Assembly (NCBI GenBank): GCA_015231955.1
Contig: JADGAN010000002.1
Coordinates: 1 to 64,000 of the forward strand
Direction: 5' to 3'
Length of the DNA stretch: 64,000 nt
Source: Oligoflexia bacterium
Lineage (GTDB): Bacteria > Bdellovibrionota > Bacteriovoracia > Bacteriovoracales > Bacteriovoracaceae
Below are positions 8,121 to 17,085 of the stretch, in pieces. The position numbers and the translations under genes are program-made. Position 1 is the first letter of the stretch. Each line of letters opens with the position of its first letter. The notes beneath the pieces were generated by a model. The model was given only the letters and a program-made list of their open reading frames with translations, was not told where the DNA came from and did not search any database.

Positions 8121-10455
8121 TAAAATATTGCCTTTTTCACTGCTATTAAATTTGAAATTTAAAAGAATATTTTTCTCAGTAGTACTAATTGGGATGCTGT
8201 TACTGGTACTCATTGATCTCCTATTATCATTCAATAACGAGATAAAAAAGCTTACAACTGATCTTGTGTCTTTTGAGAGGAGTCAGATAAAGAAACTGCA
8301 AAACTATGATTACACTGAGGTCAGTGAAGATCTCTCATCGTTTTATTATGTTAGGCCTTTAAAGGCAATTGCTATGGTAGATAGATATGGGATTACCATA
8401 TCAGAAATTAACAATGTAAAATATAATCACTTATCAAATGATAATGGGAGTTACCTGTACTACGGTAAAGAAGCAATTGCGCTTGTCTATAATAAAAAGA
8501 TCGAGACAAAAAATGGTGAATACTTAGGAGCAGTTATTGTTAATATAGACATCTTTAAACTGCTTATCCCCATTTTGATTCAACTTGGTATACTTTTGCT
8601 GATGCTTGTTACAATGTTTGTTTCATTAAAGATTATTTTAAGTAAAAATATTAAAGCAATGATTTCGCCATTGACGAATTTCACTGAAAATATTTCAAAA
8701 ATGAATAACAATACTGATGTCTCAATAAGTCAATTTGAGTTAAAAAACACTAAAATTGCAGAACTGATATCTTTAAGTAATCAGTTCATCGAATGGCAAC
8801 AACGTTCCTTGGTATATGATAAATTAAAACAAGAAAATACTAAATTAAATGCTATTGCCAGTACCACTCAAATGCTGGCACACGACGTCCGCAAACCCTT
8901 TGCCAGTATAAAGTCAGTTTTAAATATGCTGGATATATTGAAAGATAATCCCTTACAGCTAAAACAGGCAAAAGTTGATATTGAAAAATCAATTAAAAAT
9001 GTAGAGTCGATGATTGCAGATATAATGGATTTTTCTCGAGAAGTAAAATTAGAAACAAAACCGCAATCAGTAGTGTCACTCCTTGATTTCTCTATTAGAC
9101 AAACTGCTCAAGGATACAAAAATGCAGCGATAAATTTCAAATATGAATTGTCTAATCAACACTGTCCCCTCGTTGATGATGAAAGGCTGGCAAGAGTATT
9201 TGGCAATATTATAGGAAATGGTATTGAGGCTATCACAGTAATTGGAGCGAAAGAAAACGGTAATATCTGGATTAAATCCAAAGATTCAGGAGATTGGATA
9301 GAGATTGTTATTGGTAATGATGGACCAGCATTTAAAGAAGAAGATATTCCTAAATTATTTGATTCTTTCTTTACCAAGGGAAAAAAGAAAGGTACAGGTC
9401 TAGGACTTGCTTCCGTCCAAAAAATTATTTATTTACATGGTGGTCAAATAGAAGCAAGAAATGCCTCTAGCGGCTTAGGAGTTGAGTTTATAATAAAACT
9501 CCCTGCATCGGCAGAAAAAGAGTTTCATAATGATGATATTTTACCAAAAAATATTCAAGATATTACGTTTAAAGTAACCACCAAGGATGAATCATTAGTA
9601 AATGATTCCATCAAGAAGATTGCTTCGTCAGGAACTGTCAAAATGCTGCTTTTAGAAGATGAAGCACTCTATCGAGCATCTGTAAGAAATACCATCAAAA
9701 ATGCCCCAGAGTTACATAAAGTATTAACTTTATATGAAGTTCACACAGTAGAAGATGCCATTAAAGTTGTTGAACAAGAAAAAATAGAATGGGCCATAGT
9801 AGATATTGATTTAGGTGAAATTAAAAATGGTTTTGATTTTTTGAGTGAGGCCAGAACAAGGTTTCCAAAGCTAAAGTCTATCGTCCATTCCAATAGATGC
9901 ATAAAAGAAGATAAAGAGCGAGCTAGGAACCTTGGAGCAATTGATTTTGTACCGAAACCCTTGGAGTTGGTTAATTTAATAGATCTATTATCCCATGGAA
10001 GTTGCACCGACAATAAAAAAAAAGATGCCTCCTCATCAAGTGTTAGTGCAAGTGCAACTAGCGATAAATTGACTATTAGCTTGAGTAAATCATCTAAAGA
10101 TAGTAGCACTGATGGAAATATGATCTATGATGCCCTTTTTCTAGATGACGATAAATACCTTCGTATGGGGTGGGATCTTGCTGCTAAAAACAAAAAGATT
10201 AAATTATTAACTATTGCTAAACCAGCAGATTTTTTTAAGCATGAGCACCTTCTATGTAAAGAACAAACGGAAATTTATGTTGATAGCAATCTTGGTGAAG
10301 AAGAAATTAGGGGAGAAGATTTTGCTATTGAACTGCACAGTAAAGGCTATAAAAAGATTTGCATGGCAAGTGGCCATGACAAGGAAAAGTTTGCGCACAT
10401 TGGATCATGGTTGTCCTGTAGGGGGAAAGATAGTCCGTGGGAAGAAGAGTGGTGA
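8107..10455 (+). CDS. Hybrid histidine kinase with two C-terminal receiver domains
   Basis: In 782 aa, a membrane helix at about residues 20-42, a periplasmic segment of about 110 aa and a second helix at about 153-178 are followed by a linker and the kinase core. H259 in MLAHDVRKPF is the phosphorylation site. The N box is GNIIGNGIEAI, and the nucleotide-binding glycines are in GNDGPAF and KGTGLGLASV. Two receiver domains follow: MLLLEDEALY...AIVDIDLG...FVPKP, and a more divergent DALFLDDDKY...EIYVDSNLG, ending in GKDSPW. Translation is probably coupled to the binding protein gene. The short periplasmic part suits contact with a binding protein. Output likely goes through the phosphotransfer-like 73-aa protein and the regulator at 535. 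Confidence 0.88.
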   Translation: MKNDSKILPFSLLLNLKFKRIFFSVVLIGMLLLVLIDLLLSFNNEIKKLTTDLVSFERSQIKKLQNYDYTEVSEDLSSFYYVRPLKAIAMVDRYGITISEINNVKYNHLSNDNGSYLYYGKEAIALVYNKKIETKNGEYLGAVIVNIDIFKLLIPILIQLGILLLMLVTMFVSLKIILSKNIKAMISPLTNFTENISKMNNNTDVSISQFELKNTKIAELISLSNQFIEWQQRSLVYDKLKQENTKLNAIASTTQMLAHDVRKPFASIKSVLNMLDILKDNPLQLKQAKVDIEKSIKNVESMIADIMDFSREVKLETKPQSVVSLLDFSIRQTAQGYKNAAINFKYELSNQHCPLVDDERLARVFGNIIGNGIEAITVIGAKENGNIWIKSKDSGDWIEIVIGNDGPAFKEEDIPKLFDSFFTKGKKKGTGLGLASVQKIIYLHGGQIEARNASSGLGVEFIIKLPASAEKEFHNDDILPKNIQDITFKVTTKDESLVNDSIKKIASSGTVKMLLLEDEALYRASVRNTIKNAPELHKVLTLYEVHTVEDAIKVVEQEKIEWAIVDIDLGEIKNGFDFLSEARTRFPKLKSIVHSNRCIKEDKERARNLGAIDFVPKPLELVNLIDLLSHGSCTDNKKKDASSSSVSASATSDKLTISLSKSSKDSSTDGNMIYDALFLDDDKYLRMGWDLAAKNKKIKLLTIAKPADFFKHEHLLCKEQTEIYVDSNLGEEEIRGEDFAIELHSKGYKKICMASGHDKEKFAHIGSWLSCRGKDSPWEEEW

Positions 10456-10814
10456 AAAAGCTTATTGCCAAGACAATCTGCAAATTTCTGAATAACTGTA
10501 AATTTTTTTTACATAATCTTGTTTATTTATCAAAATATAAAATAGCAATTCGTAGTCTTTGTACGTCTGTGACCTTAAAGCAAGCTAAGATAGGAAATGT
10601 AAGAGATTCATTAGTGTATTCATGGAAGATTCTACAGCTGCGAGAGCTGCTTAAAAGACCTGGATCTGATATTAAGGGGTGTGATAGTTGTAGCTCTAAT
10701 AGAAAGTGCGCTGGAGGATGTAGAGGAGAGGAGCTATTTATTAGTGGGGATGTTTTAGGTAGGACTGCTAGATGCGCTGACCTCAGTGACATACATCATG
10801 GAAACAACGTATAG
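10437..10814 (+). pseudogene. Remnant of a radical SAM enzyme: SPASM domain only
   Basis: An open frame of 125 codons overlaps the kinase end. From about codon 36 it reads as the C-terminal SPASM part of a radical SAM peptide-modifying enzyme: IGNVRDSLVYSWKILQLRELLKRPGSDIKGCDSCSSNRKCAGGCRGE, with the CX2CX5CX3C cysteine pattern and a last Cys in ARCADL. The radical SAM core with its CX3CX2C motif is missing, and the first 35 codons resemble nothing. A deletion between the kinase and this gene, perhaps tied to the nearby IS element, explains it. It implies that the ancestral cluster carried a second modifying enzyme. Expression as a short protein is possible but would lack catalysis. Confidence 0.7.
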
Positions 10815-10887
10815 TATTTTCTAAAATCAAGCCAACTAAATAACTCCGCTATTCCTCTGTTGCTGTTTCCTTTTTAGATATGCTCTT

Positions 10888-10906
10888 ATATCAGGACTTT
10901 CCCAAA
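10888..10906 (+). repeat. Left terminal inverted repeat of the IS element
   Basis: The 19 bases match the complement of 12357-12375 without mismatch. The transposase stop codon is 19 bases inside. Confidence 0.85.
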
Positions 10907-10924
10907 AATCATAAAATCTCAGGT

Positions 10925-12199
10925 CTAGGCAGCAAGCATATCCGAGTGTGATTTCTTTTCCGCAATAGTATCAACGGGCTTACTAACCATGCATTTGCTT
11001 CTTGCTTTTAATTTTAATAATTTCTTAGTGTTTACATTTTTGTCCTCTAAGAAAAAATTAATTGTTTTATTCATATTCTCGTGCCTTATTTTTTTTACCA
11101 TCAACCCAATGCTATCTCTACACAAAAGCTCACATTCCCCTCTGAAGTCTAGCAGCAAGTAGGTATAAATAATAAATGGGATACAGACGGTTAAATCTGA
11201 TCCTTCCTCCCCTCTGCATTCTAACTTCCCCCATGAAAGATTTTGTTTTAGATCTCGAAACATACATTCAATTTTCCATCTCGCTCTACTATATTTCCAA
11301 AGCTCTGCCCCAGACATTGAAAGGTTAGTAGTTGCATAAAAGGCAAATGGTGTAGTGCTGTTTTTCCCATTGTAAACTGCGATGACATTTAACAAGGTTG
11401 GAAGCTTTTTTATGTACAAACTTATCGAACTAAACCACTTCCTCTTTGTTAGATACTTTTTATTATTTGGGTTCAATCTAGCGACAACAGAATATCTCTT
11501 GAGGTGAATAAAAAAATTCCCAATAGTATCCCAGAGTTCTTTTTTGTTAGAGTGTGCATTCCTATTACTTCTCAATTCAACTACAATTTCAAAAACATGA
11601 TCATTGATTTTTTTGATGAATTCGGCCGCACTAAACCACGAGTCTGCAACAACTGGCAGTGTAGTAGGTATGCCATGCTCTCTTGCCTCTAGCACTAAGT
11701 CTGCTGCTAAATCGAGATCTGATAAGTAATCAGCTTCATTTTTTTTAGTCGCAAATCTATAACCCAAGGGAATTGCAAACCCATTCCTGATATCAACAAG
11801 TGCTATGATTATTACCTTTTGTCCAAAACAAATACCTTTACTGCTCTTCCACTTTCCAGTTCTGAAAATATTTTTCCCTGATTTAACATTGTCGGTATCA
11901 TCAATGGCCAAGCAAAAATTTTCTGGGTCTAATTCACCCTTGTACTTTCTCAATACACTGGCCCTTAATCTCTTCATAAATCTATTGCCTTTAAATTCCT
12001 GCACGGCCCTTGAGAGAGAGCTTACAGAGGCAGCATCAGGCACTGCTCTAACAACACCACAAAGGGAGGGGCAATTATAAAGATACATTGTAAAAAAACA
12101 GCAGAGCGAGTTATAGTCGATCTCTAGCATTAAAGAAATATCTTTGAACCGATCCGATAATGTTCTAGAGACTTTACAAAAGCTCAAATTAATTGTCAT
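10925..12199 (-). CDS. IS4/IS701-like DDE transposase
   Basis: The protein has 424 aa. DDE catalytic residues are visible: the first Asp in CLAIDDTDNVKSG, the second in LPVVADSWFSAAEF, and the Glu in YSRARWKIECMFRDLK. This last block gives R-x3-E-x6-K, the IS4-type signature with one extra residue after the Tyr. The gene fills most of the element and appears intact, so the copy may be active. The subfamily cannot be fixed by eye. A 157-base leader inside the right end (12200-12356) would hold its promoter. Confidence 0.85.
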   Translation of the reverse strand: MTINLSFCKVSRTLSDRFKDISLMLEIDYNSLCCFFTMYLYNCPSLCGVVRAVPDAASVSSLSRAVQEFKGNRFMKRLRASVLRKYKGELDPENFCLAIDDTDNVKSGKNIFRTGKWKSSKGICFGQKVIIIALVDIRNGFAIPLGYRFATKKNEADYLSDLDLAADLVLEAREHGIPTTLPVVADSWFSAAEFIKKINDHVFEIVVELRSNRNAHSNKKELWDTIGNFFIHLKRYSVVARLNPNNKKYLTKRKWFSSISLYIKKLPTLLNVIAVYNGKNSTTPFAFYATTNLSMSGAELWKYSRARWKIECMFRDLKQNLSWGKLECRGEEGSDLTVCIPFIIYTYLLLDFRGECELLCRDSIGLMVKKIRHENMNKTINFFLEDKNVNTKKLLKLKARSKCMVSKPVDTIAEKKSHSDMLAA

Positions 12200-12356
12200 A
12201 ATAAAATCATCGTTGTTGTTGTTTTTGGTTATGTTTTGGTCAATATATTCAAATATGACAACAGCGATTTGTCATTAGAAAATAAGGTTGCGGAAAAATC
12301 GATATCTTTACTTTCAATCGTAAAACTCAACTATTTAAACTGTGTCATAGGGAGTG

Positions 12357-12375
12357 TTTGGGAAAGTCCTGATAT
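12357..12375 (-). repeat. Right terminal inverted repeat of the IS element
   Basis: These 19 bases are the exact complement of 10888-10906. The next gene begins at 12397, so its native promoter has been displaced by the insertion. Confidence 0.85.
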
Positions 12376-12396
12376 CTATAAAAACAGGATCACATC

Positions 12397-14727
12397 GTGT
12401 TTGCGAAAATAAAACAGTCACACCTCTACCTCTTTATTGCCTTAGTAGTCGCACTGCTCATGATCATCTATCGTCCTTTCTTTTTCCACCGCCACTTACA
12501 CCTCTATAACGATGTCGGGATTGATTCTATTCAACAAACACTTCCCTTCATTGCCCATCTTGCAGATGCCCTTCGCGCAGGGGAGTGGTCCTCGCTTCTA
12601 TGGTCTTTTAAAAGTGGTATCGGCCAGCAAACTTATCTTTTGTTTCCTGTAGAGTTTACCGATCCCTTTAATCTGCTCTGGGCGCTCTTTGGAAAAGAAC
12701 AGGTCGCCTCTATGTGGATCTATATTCACTCTCTAAGAATTTTAGCCACTAGCGTGCTTTTTTATCTCTATCTTTTAGAACTAGGTCTTAACTTTTTTGC
12801 ACGCACCATTTTTTCGCTACTCTTCTCTTTTTCTGGGTATATGTTTTTACTATCACTATGGCCAAGTCTGGTGCTCATCCCAACCTATTTTGCACTGATG
12901 CTCTTAGGAGTAGAAAAATTTTTCAAACACAAAAATATTTTCCTACTTCCTTTGGCCATTTTTCTTATCAGTATCGTACAAGCGATCTACTGCTACTATT
13001 TTCTGCTCTTATTGCTCCTTTATCTTTTTGCAAGAACCGCTTGCACTTCCTCCTCCTCCTGGCGCCAATCGTTTACTGCTCTATTCCTGTGGGGTATGGG
13101 AGCGCTCTCTAGTGCTATCGTCTCCTTGCCAGTGCTCATGCATGAACTCTCAGGAGCGCGCGCCTCCACAAGTTCTATCTTCCAAAAAATCATTCACGAA
13201 CCGCTGACAACGATAGTCACTCCCCTGGAAGTTTACACTGTTTTTTTTCGACTTTTTTCTACAGACTTTCTCGGAAAATCGTTTGCCTATCAAGGGGCCG
13301 GTAACTATATCGGTGCTCCCGTCCTCTATACTGGAGTCGCCACGCTCATTCTATGCCTTCTCTGTTTTTTCAACTCCTCATGGAGACAAAAAGTGGTCTA
13401 CTTCACACTTTTACTGGTCGCCCTTATGCTACTGCTTCATCCCTACACTCGCCTCCTCTTTCACGCCTTCGCAGGCCCCTACTACCGCCACACTTACTGG
13501 GTAAACTTTGCGCTCCTCTTTTGTGCTATCGCTGGATTTAAGCGCCTCGAACAAAAAGAGCTACCACACAAGTTTACTCCTCTGATCGTCGCCACTCTCA
13601 TCATAGCTCTGCTCCTCCTAGTCTCCTTTACTCACACCTCTAGTGCTTCTTTCGTCAATAAAAGTATCTTGATCAACGTCACCCTTTTACTCGCTCTTTA
13701 CGGCACCCTGTTTTCTTTCTGGCATCAATTTCCTCGCACCAGCAAAATCCTCTTTACTCTTCTCTTGCTCTTTGAACTTTGTGATTTCTCCTATAAGAGC
13801 TCCTTTTATAAGCGTGGTGTACTTCCGTACGAAGACTACCACAATCCCCAATTTGGTTATATTGAAGAGGATACAGGCACAGCGATCGCTTACCTTAAAG
13901 CAACCGACAAACAATTTTATCGCATGGAAAAGCTCTACTTCTCTGCTTCCCCTAACGATTCCATGTATCAAAATTACTATGGAAGCAAGGCCTACTACTC
14001 CTTCACACAAAAAAGTTATATCGATTTTTTAAGTGAACTAAATGACAAACCTTTGCACATTATTTGGTTGGAAGGACCCGATAAGCGGGCGATCAACGAT
14101 CTTTTGGGCATCAAATATTTTCTAAGTAAAGGCGCACTTTCCGAAAGCAGCAGCAAGGGAATGCAGCTGCTAACCTCTATCCATCAAACTTACATCTATA
14201 AAAACCTCCAAGCACGTCCGCTGGGATTTACTTACGACTTAAACGCTGCAATCTCGAAAGAGCAGTTTCTCGCCCTCTCCAAAGAGGATCGAGCAACGAC
14301 ACTACTGGCCCACTTTGTTCCCGAGCAAGATCTCGCAGCTCTTTCTCCTTCTCCCGCTTCCCCTCCCTCTGGCAGCGCCTCACTTGAAATCAGCAGCTTC
14401 TCCCATCGCCATCTCCATGGCAGCATCAACTCCACCGGCCCCGCACTGCTCTTTTTCTCCATCCCTTACGATGCTGGATGGAAGGCCACCGTTAATGGCG
14501 AAGAGGTGCCTTTGCTAAAAGTTAATCTCGGGCTTACGGGAATCCTCCTCCAAGAGAGCGGCCTAAAACAAATTCATATGAGCTTTCTTCCCCGCTATTT
14601 TGCTTTGGGCGCTTTGCTTTCACTACTTGGAATCGTGGCCTTTACCCTTTTTGCCTACTTCTACCTCTACTCCTATTCTCGTTACAACAAATCGAAGACC
14701 TCTCCAATATCGAGATCATTATTGTAG
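12397..14727 (+). CDS. YfhO-family polytopic membrane protein
   Basis: This 776-aa membrane protein starts at GTG after AGGA with seven-base spacing. A first hydrophobic helix (about 8-28) is followed by DVGIDSIQQTLPF, then about ten more helices up to residue 450. A long extracytoplasmic part comes next and a last helix near 735-757. The block FFSIPYDAGWKATVNGEEVP is the typical YfhO C-terminal motif. YfhO proteins resemble GT-C glycosyltransferases and act on cell-wall or lipid-linked sugars (YfhO glycosylates lipoteichoic acid in Bacillus). Only 21 bases separate the start from the IS end, so transcription must come from within the IS. The 3' end overlaps the convergent gene by 46 bases. 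Confidence 0.75.
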   Translation: MFAKIKQSHLYLFIALVVALLMIIYRPFFFHRHLHLYNDVGIDSIQQTLPFIAHLADALRAGEWSSLLWSFKSGIGQQTYLLFPVEFTDPFNLLWALFGKEQVASMWIYIHSLRILATSVLFYLYLLELGLNFFARTIFSLLFSFSGYMFLLSLWPSLVLIPTYFALMLLGVEKFFKHKNIFLLPLAIFLISIVQAIYCYYFLLLLLLYLFARTACTSSSSWRQSFTALFLWGMGALSSAIVSLPVLMHELSGARASTSSIFQKIIHEPLTTIVTPLEVYTVFFRLFSTDFLGKSFAYQGAGNYIGAPVLYTGVATLILCLLCFFNSSWRQKVVYFTLLLVALMLLLHPYTRLLFHAFAGPYYRHTYWVNFALLFCAIAGFKRLEQKELPHKFTPLIVATLIIALLLLVSFTHTSSASFVNKSILINVTLLLALYGTLFSFWHQFPRTSKILFTLLLLFELCDFSYKSSFYKRGVLPYEDYHNPQFGYIEEDTGTAIAYLKATDKQFYRMEKLYFSASPNDSMYQNYYGSKAYYSFTQKSYIDFLSELNDKPLHIIWLEGPDKRAINDLLGIKYFLSKGALSESSSKGMQLLTSIHQTYIYKNLQARPLGFTYDLNAAISKEQFLALSKEDRATTLLAHFVPEQDLAALSPSPASPPSGSASLEISSFSHRHLHGSINSTGPALLFFSIPYDAGWKATVNGEEVPLLKVNLGLTGILLQESGLKQIHMSFLPRYFALGALLSLLGIVAFTLFAYFYLYSYSRYNKSKTSPISRSLL

Positions 14728-16733
14728 AGAATAAAATTAATCGTACGATGAACTTCATCGGAGAAAAGCTCAAAAACATCTTCAGGATAATCGGCCAAAT
14801 GGCGTACTCCTGGAATAAATCTCCCATGCTCCTTCCGATAAAGCAGCCAATCATTGGCACGCTCAATCTCTACCACCTGATAAAGATCCTCTTCGCTTGA
14901 AAATTTCTTAATGATATCCACTGTATCTCTTTGTTTAGCATACCTCTTGAAAATCTCTGTCACCTCTTCCAGCATTTTATAAATGCTTGGACGATACTTT
15001 ACAAAATCCGCCCCCTCCTCTTGATAGAGCCGCTTAATCTGCTTAAAACGCCCCTTGGCCTGCTCAAAATCACGAAGGAAGGCCCATACTGCGAATCCCT
15101 GTCGAAGCGTTCCCTGACAGTGATTCTCTGACAGATGATTGACCTCTACATAAGCGAGGCAAATCTCTTTTCTACTTTTACTAAAAAATTTACTCAAGGC
15201 CGCATCGGAAAAAATGGTCTTAGCGATCAATGACAAATCCCCCAATTTCCGAGAGGGCGTATTGCGCTCATCAAAACGATTGACGTAATTAAAATAGTTA
15301 CCCACCTCGAAATTTTCCGGCAGTAGATTAGTAACACTCTTGCACATCTGCTGAAAGTGCATTTCCGTGGCACCAGGATCGGCAAGCTCTACCACGGCAC
15401 TAACAAACACATCACCTTGATCGTTGACCGAACTAATGTAGTCGATGGTTTTCTTTTGGGAGCGCAGAAAATTCTTGGTGCGCTTACTCCGGATCTCCCG
15501 GTTATAGCAAATCTCCACTCCCGTTTCATGAGTAAGTAGATTTTCATAATCTACAACCGATCGGCGTTCCACATCTCGATATCCAAAGAGATGAAAAAAT
15601 AAAGCATTAAATTTATTACTTCTTATTTTCATCTTACGCTTCTCCAACATTAAATCGTTAGGAATCTGATGTGGGTAGGTAGAAAAGAAGTTGTTCACTA
15701 AAATGTTGGTTTCATTCTTATTTTTTAGATTAAATTGAAAAACACGCTCAAAAAGCGAAAGGCGCAAATGCTCCCAAGTGGCAAAGGGAATCGAAAGTAA
15801 AATACGCAATCCTAACTCTAGCTTGATCTTGGCCTTGTTGATCTTGCCAAAATTCACCAGCATACTTTCATCACTATCTTTTAGTAGCGTCACCCGACTG
15901 ATATTGACTAACTCTCCTTTAAGCTGCAGCTCTACCGATGGATTCAGTGACAATCCTCCCGAGATGGCAGGAGCATTCACGCGCACTCCTCCTTTGGTAC
16001 CTAAATACTTTGAAAGCACGAGCACATCCTCTGACTGCATCTGCTCTAAAAAATCGTGTTTAATACGGCCAAAGGTGAGCAGTGGTAATTTAAAAAGTTT
16101 TTCCGGATCTTTTAAAAACCCTTGTAAATCATCAATAGGTCGCACATTAATGTACTCATAAACAGCAAACAATTGACCACCAATGTTCACTGAAACATAA
16201 GGTGGCACATCCAATCCGAGCAGGGATTGTAAAAACACCCCATTTTCACCAATATTAATCCCCACCCGAAAAACATCGACCACCCAAAACGGCTTCTCCA
16301 CACCACTAGTATCACTTTTGTAATTGGGATTTAAGAGCACGTAGCGAAATGGCAGGAAGAGTCCGGCCCCTGCATCGATCCCCTGAAAGAAACAGTTATT
16401 CTTACACGCTTTCCGCAGAACAACATCGGTAAAACTCATCTCTGTAAATTTGGGGCCACGGGTACTATATCTTAGTTCTGGAGAGATAAACTTTACTAAA
16501 ATTCCCGTCCCATAACTGATAAAACGTAGCGCCTTTAACTTAGATGACTTGGCCAAACGACTATTTACCATTTGCAGATCTTGTCCATTACCATCGCCAT
16601 CGCCATCATAATGGATCAGCTGATCCCTCGGCAAATCGTTCAAGGCCTCATCCATTGCATAGGAGTAAAAACTAGAGAAAGCAAAGTAGTTGACAAAAGC
16701 AACCATCCAATACAGTAGTAATTTTCCTTTCAT
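14682..16733 (-). CDS. Secreted protein of unknown function, 683 aa
   Basis: I chose the start at 16733 (MKGKLLLYWMVAFVNYFAF) because AGAGGTGAGT precedes it closely. An upstream in-frame ATG at 16757 has no RBS. The first 26 residues form a signal peptide. After it come GDGDGNGQ, rich in Asp and Gly, and a long region with many beta-like strands (SFTDVVLRKACKNNCFFQGIDAGAGLFLPFRYVLLNP) that could be an outer-membrane or periplasmic fold. The C-terminal third is helical and charged. I recognise no family. The gene faces the YfhO gene and its 3' end overlaps that gene. Confidence 0.7.
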   Translation of the reverse strand: MKGKLLLYWMVAFVNYFAFSSFYSYAMDEALNDLPRDQLIHYDGDGDGNGQDLQMVNSRLAKSSKLKALRFISYGTGILVKFISPELRYSTRGPKFTEMSFTDVVLRKACKNNCFFQGIDAGAGLFLPFRYVLLNPNYKSDTSGVEKPFWVVDVFRVGINIGENGVFLQSLLGLDVPPYVSVNIGGQLFAVYEYINVRPIDDLQGFLKDPEKLFKLPLLTFGRIKHDFLEQMQSEDVLVLSKYLGTKGGVRVNAPAISGGLSLNPSVELQLKGELVNISRVTLLKDSDESMLVNFGKINKAKIKLELGLRILLSIPFATWEHLRLSLFERVFQFNLKNKNETNILVNNFFSTYPHQIPNDLMLEKRKMKIRSNKFNALFFHLFGYRDVERRSVVDYENLLTHETGVEICYNREIRSKRTKNFLRSQKKTIDYISSVNDQGDVFVSAVVELADPGATEMHFQQMCKSVTNLLPENFEVGNYFNYVNRFDERNTPSRKLGDLSLIAKTIFSDAALSKFFSKSRKEICLAYVEVNHLSENHCQGTLRQGFAVWAFLRDFEQAKGRFKQIKRLYQEEGADFVKYRPSIYKMLEEVTEIFKRYAKQRDTVDIIKKFSSEEDLYQVVEIERANDWLLYRKEHGRFIPGVRHLADYPEDVFELFSDEVHRTINFILYNNDLDIGEVFDLL

Positions 16734-16786
16734 ACTCACCTCTATTTCTTTGATCACTAGATTCGTGAGTAATATAATGAAATAAT

Positions 16787-17047
16787 ATGAAGAAGCAAAA
16801 TACTAAAATAATTATGTTTGGCACTTGGACTTATGAAAGCGGTGCCACCAGGCACATGCGCATCGTAGAAATATTAAAAGTTCCCAAAAACTCCGCGACT
16901 CCAGCAAGCTACACCATCGAAATTGAATCCATCATGGAGCCGGGAACTTTTAATGTGGCCCTTGAAGGTCATGCGACACTTCCAGAGTGCATTAAAAAGG
17001 CAGAAAAGCTCACCGACAAGAAAATTAACTGGTCAAAAAAAGCTTAA
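16787..17047 (+). CDS. Small hypothetical protein, 86 aa
   Basis: The frame encodes a compact basic protein without signal peptide or membrane segment. It contains alternating strand-like segments (IIMFGTWTY, MRIVEILKV, YTIEIESI) and a helix near the end (LPECIKKAEKLTDKKI). The RBS is poor, and an internal ATG at 16817 is an alternative start. Its stop lies inside a seven-base tandem repeat. No family was recognised. It reads in the same direction as the gene at 17086. Confidence 0.55.
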   Translation: MKKQNTKIIMFGTWTYESGATRHMRIVEILKVPKNSATPASYTIEIESIMEPGTFNVALEGHATLPECIKKAEKLTDKKINWSKKA

Positions 17048-17074
17048 AACTTAAAACTTAAAACTTAAAACTTA
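17043..17074 (+). repeat. Tandem repeat of CTTAAAA, about 4.6 copies
   Basis: Four perfect CTTAAAA units and a partial fifth run from 17043 to 17074. They cover the stop codon of the 86-aa gene and end 11 bases before the next start. Copy-number changes would shift the distance or frame between the two genes. Confidence 0.8.
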
Positions 17075-17085
17075 GGCGAATTGCT

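Larger units (their letters stand above)
10888..12375. mobile_element. Complete IS4-like insertion sequence with matching terminal inverted repeats
   Basis: The element is bounded by ATATCAGGACTTTCCCAAA at 10888-10906 and its exact reverse complement at 12357-12375. One transposase gene on the minus strand fills it. The outer four bases are ATAT on both sides. Because ATAT is self-complementary, these may be part of the ends or a 4-bp target duplication, leaving 15-bp ends starting CAGG. No longer direct repeat flanks it. Length is about 1.49 kb. It separates the AT-rich peptide island from the more GC-rich chromosome to the right and lies 21 bases from the next gene start. Confidence 0.85.

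Noticed and set aside
10872-12391. 9-12 bp target duplication around the IS element
   Set aside because: Flanks beyond the shared ATAT do not match, so only a 4-bp duplication or no duplication can be claimed.
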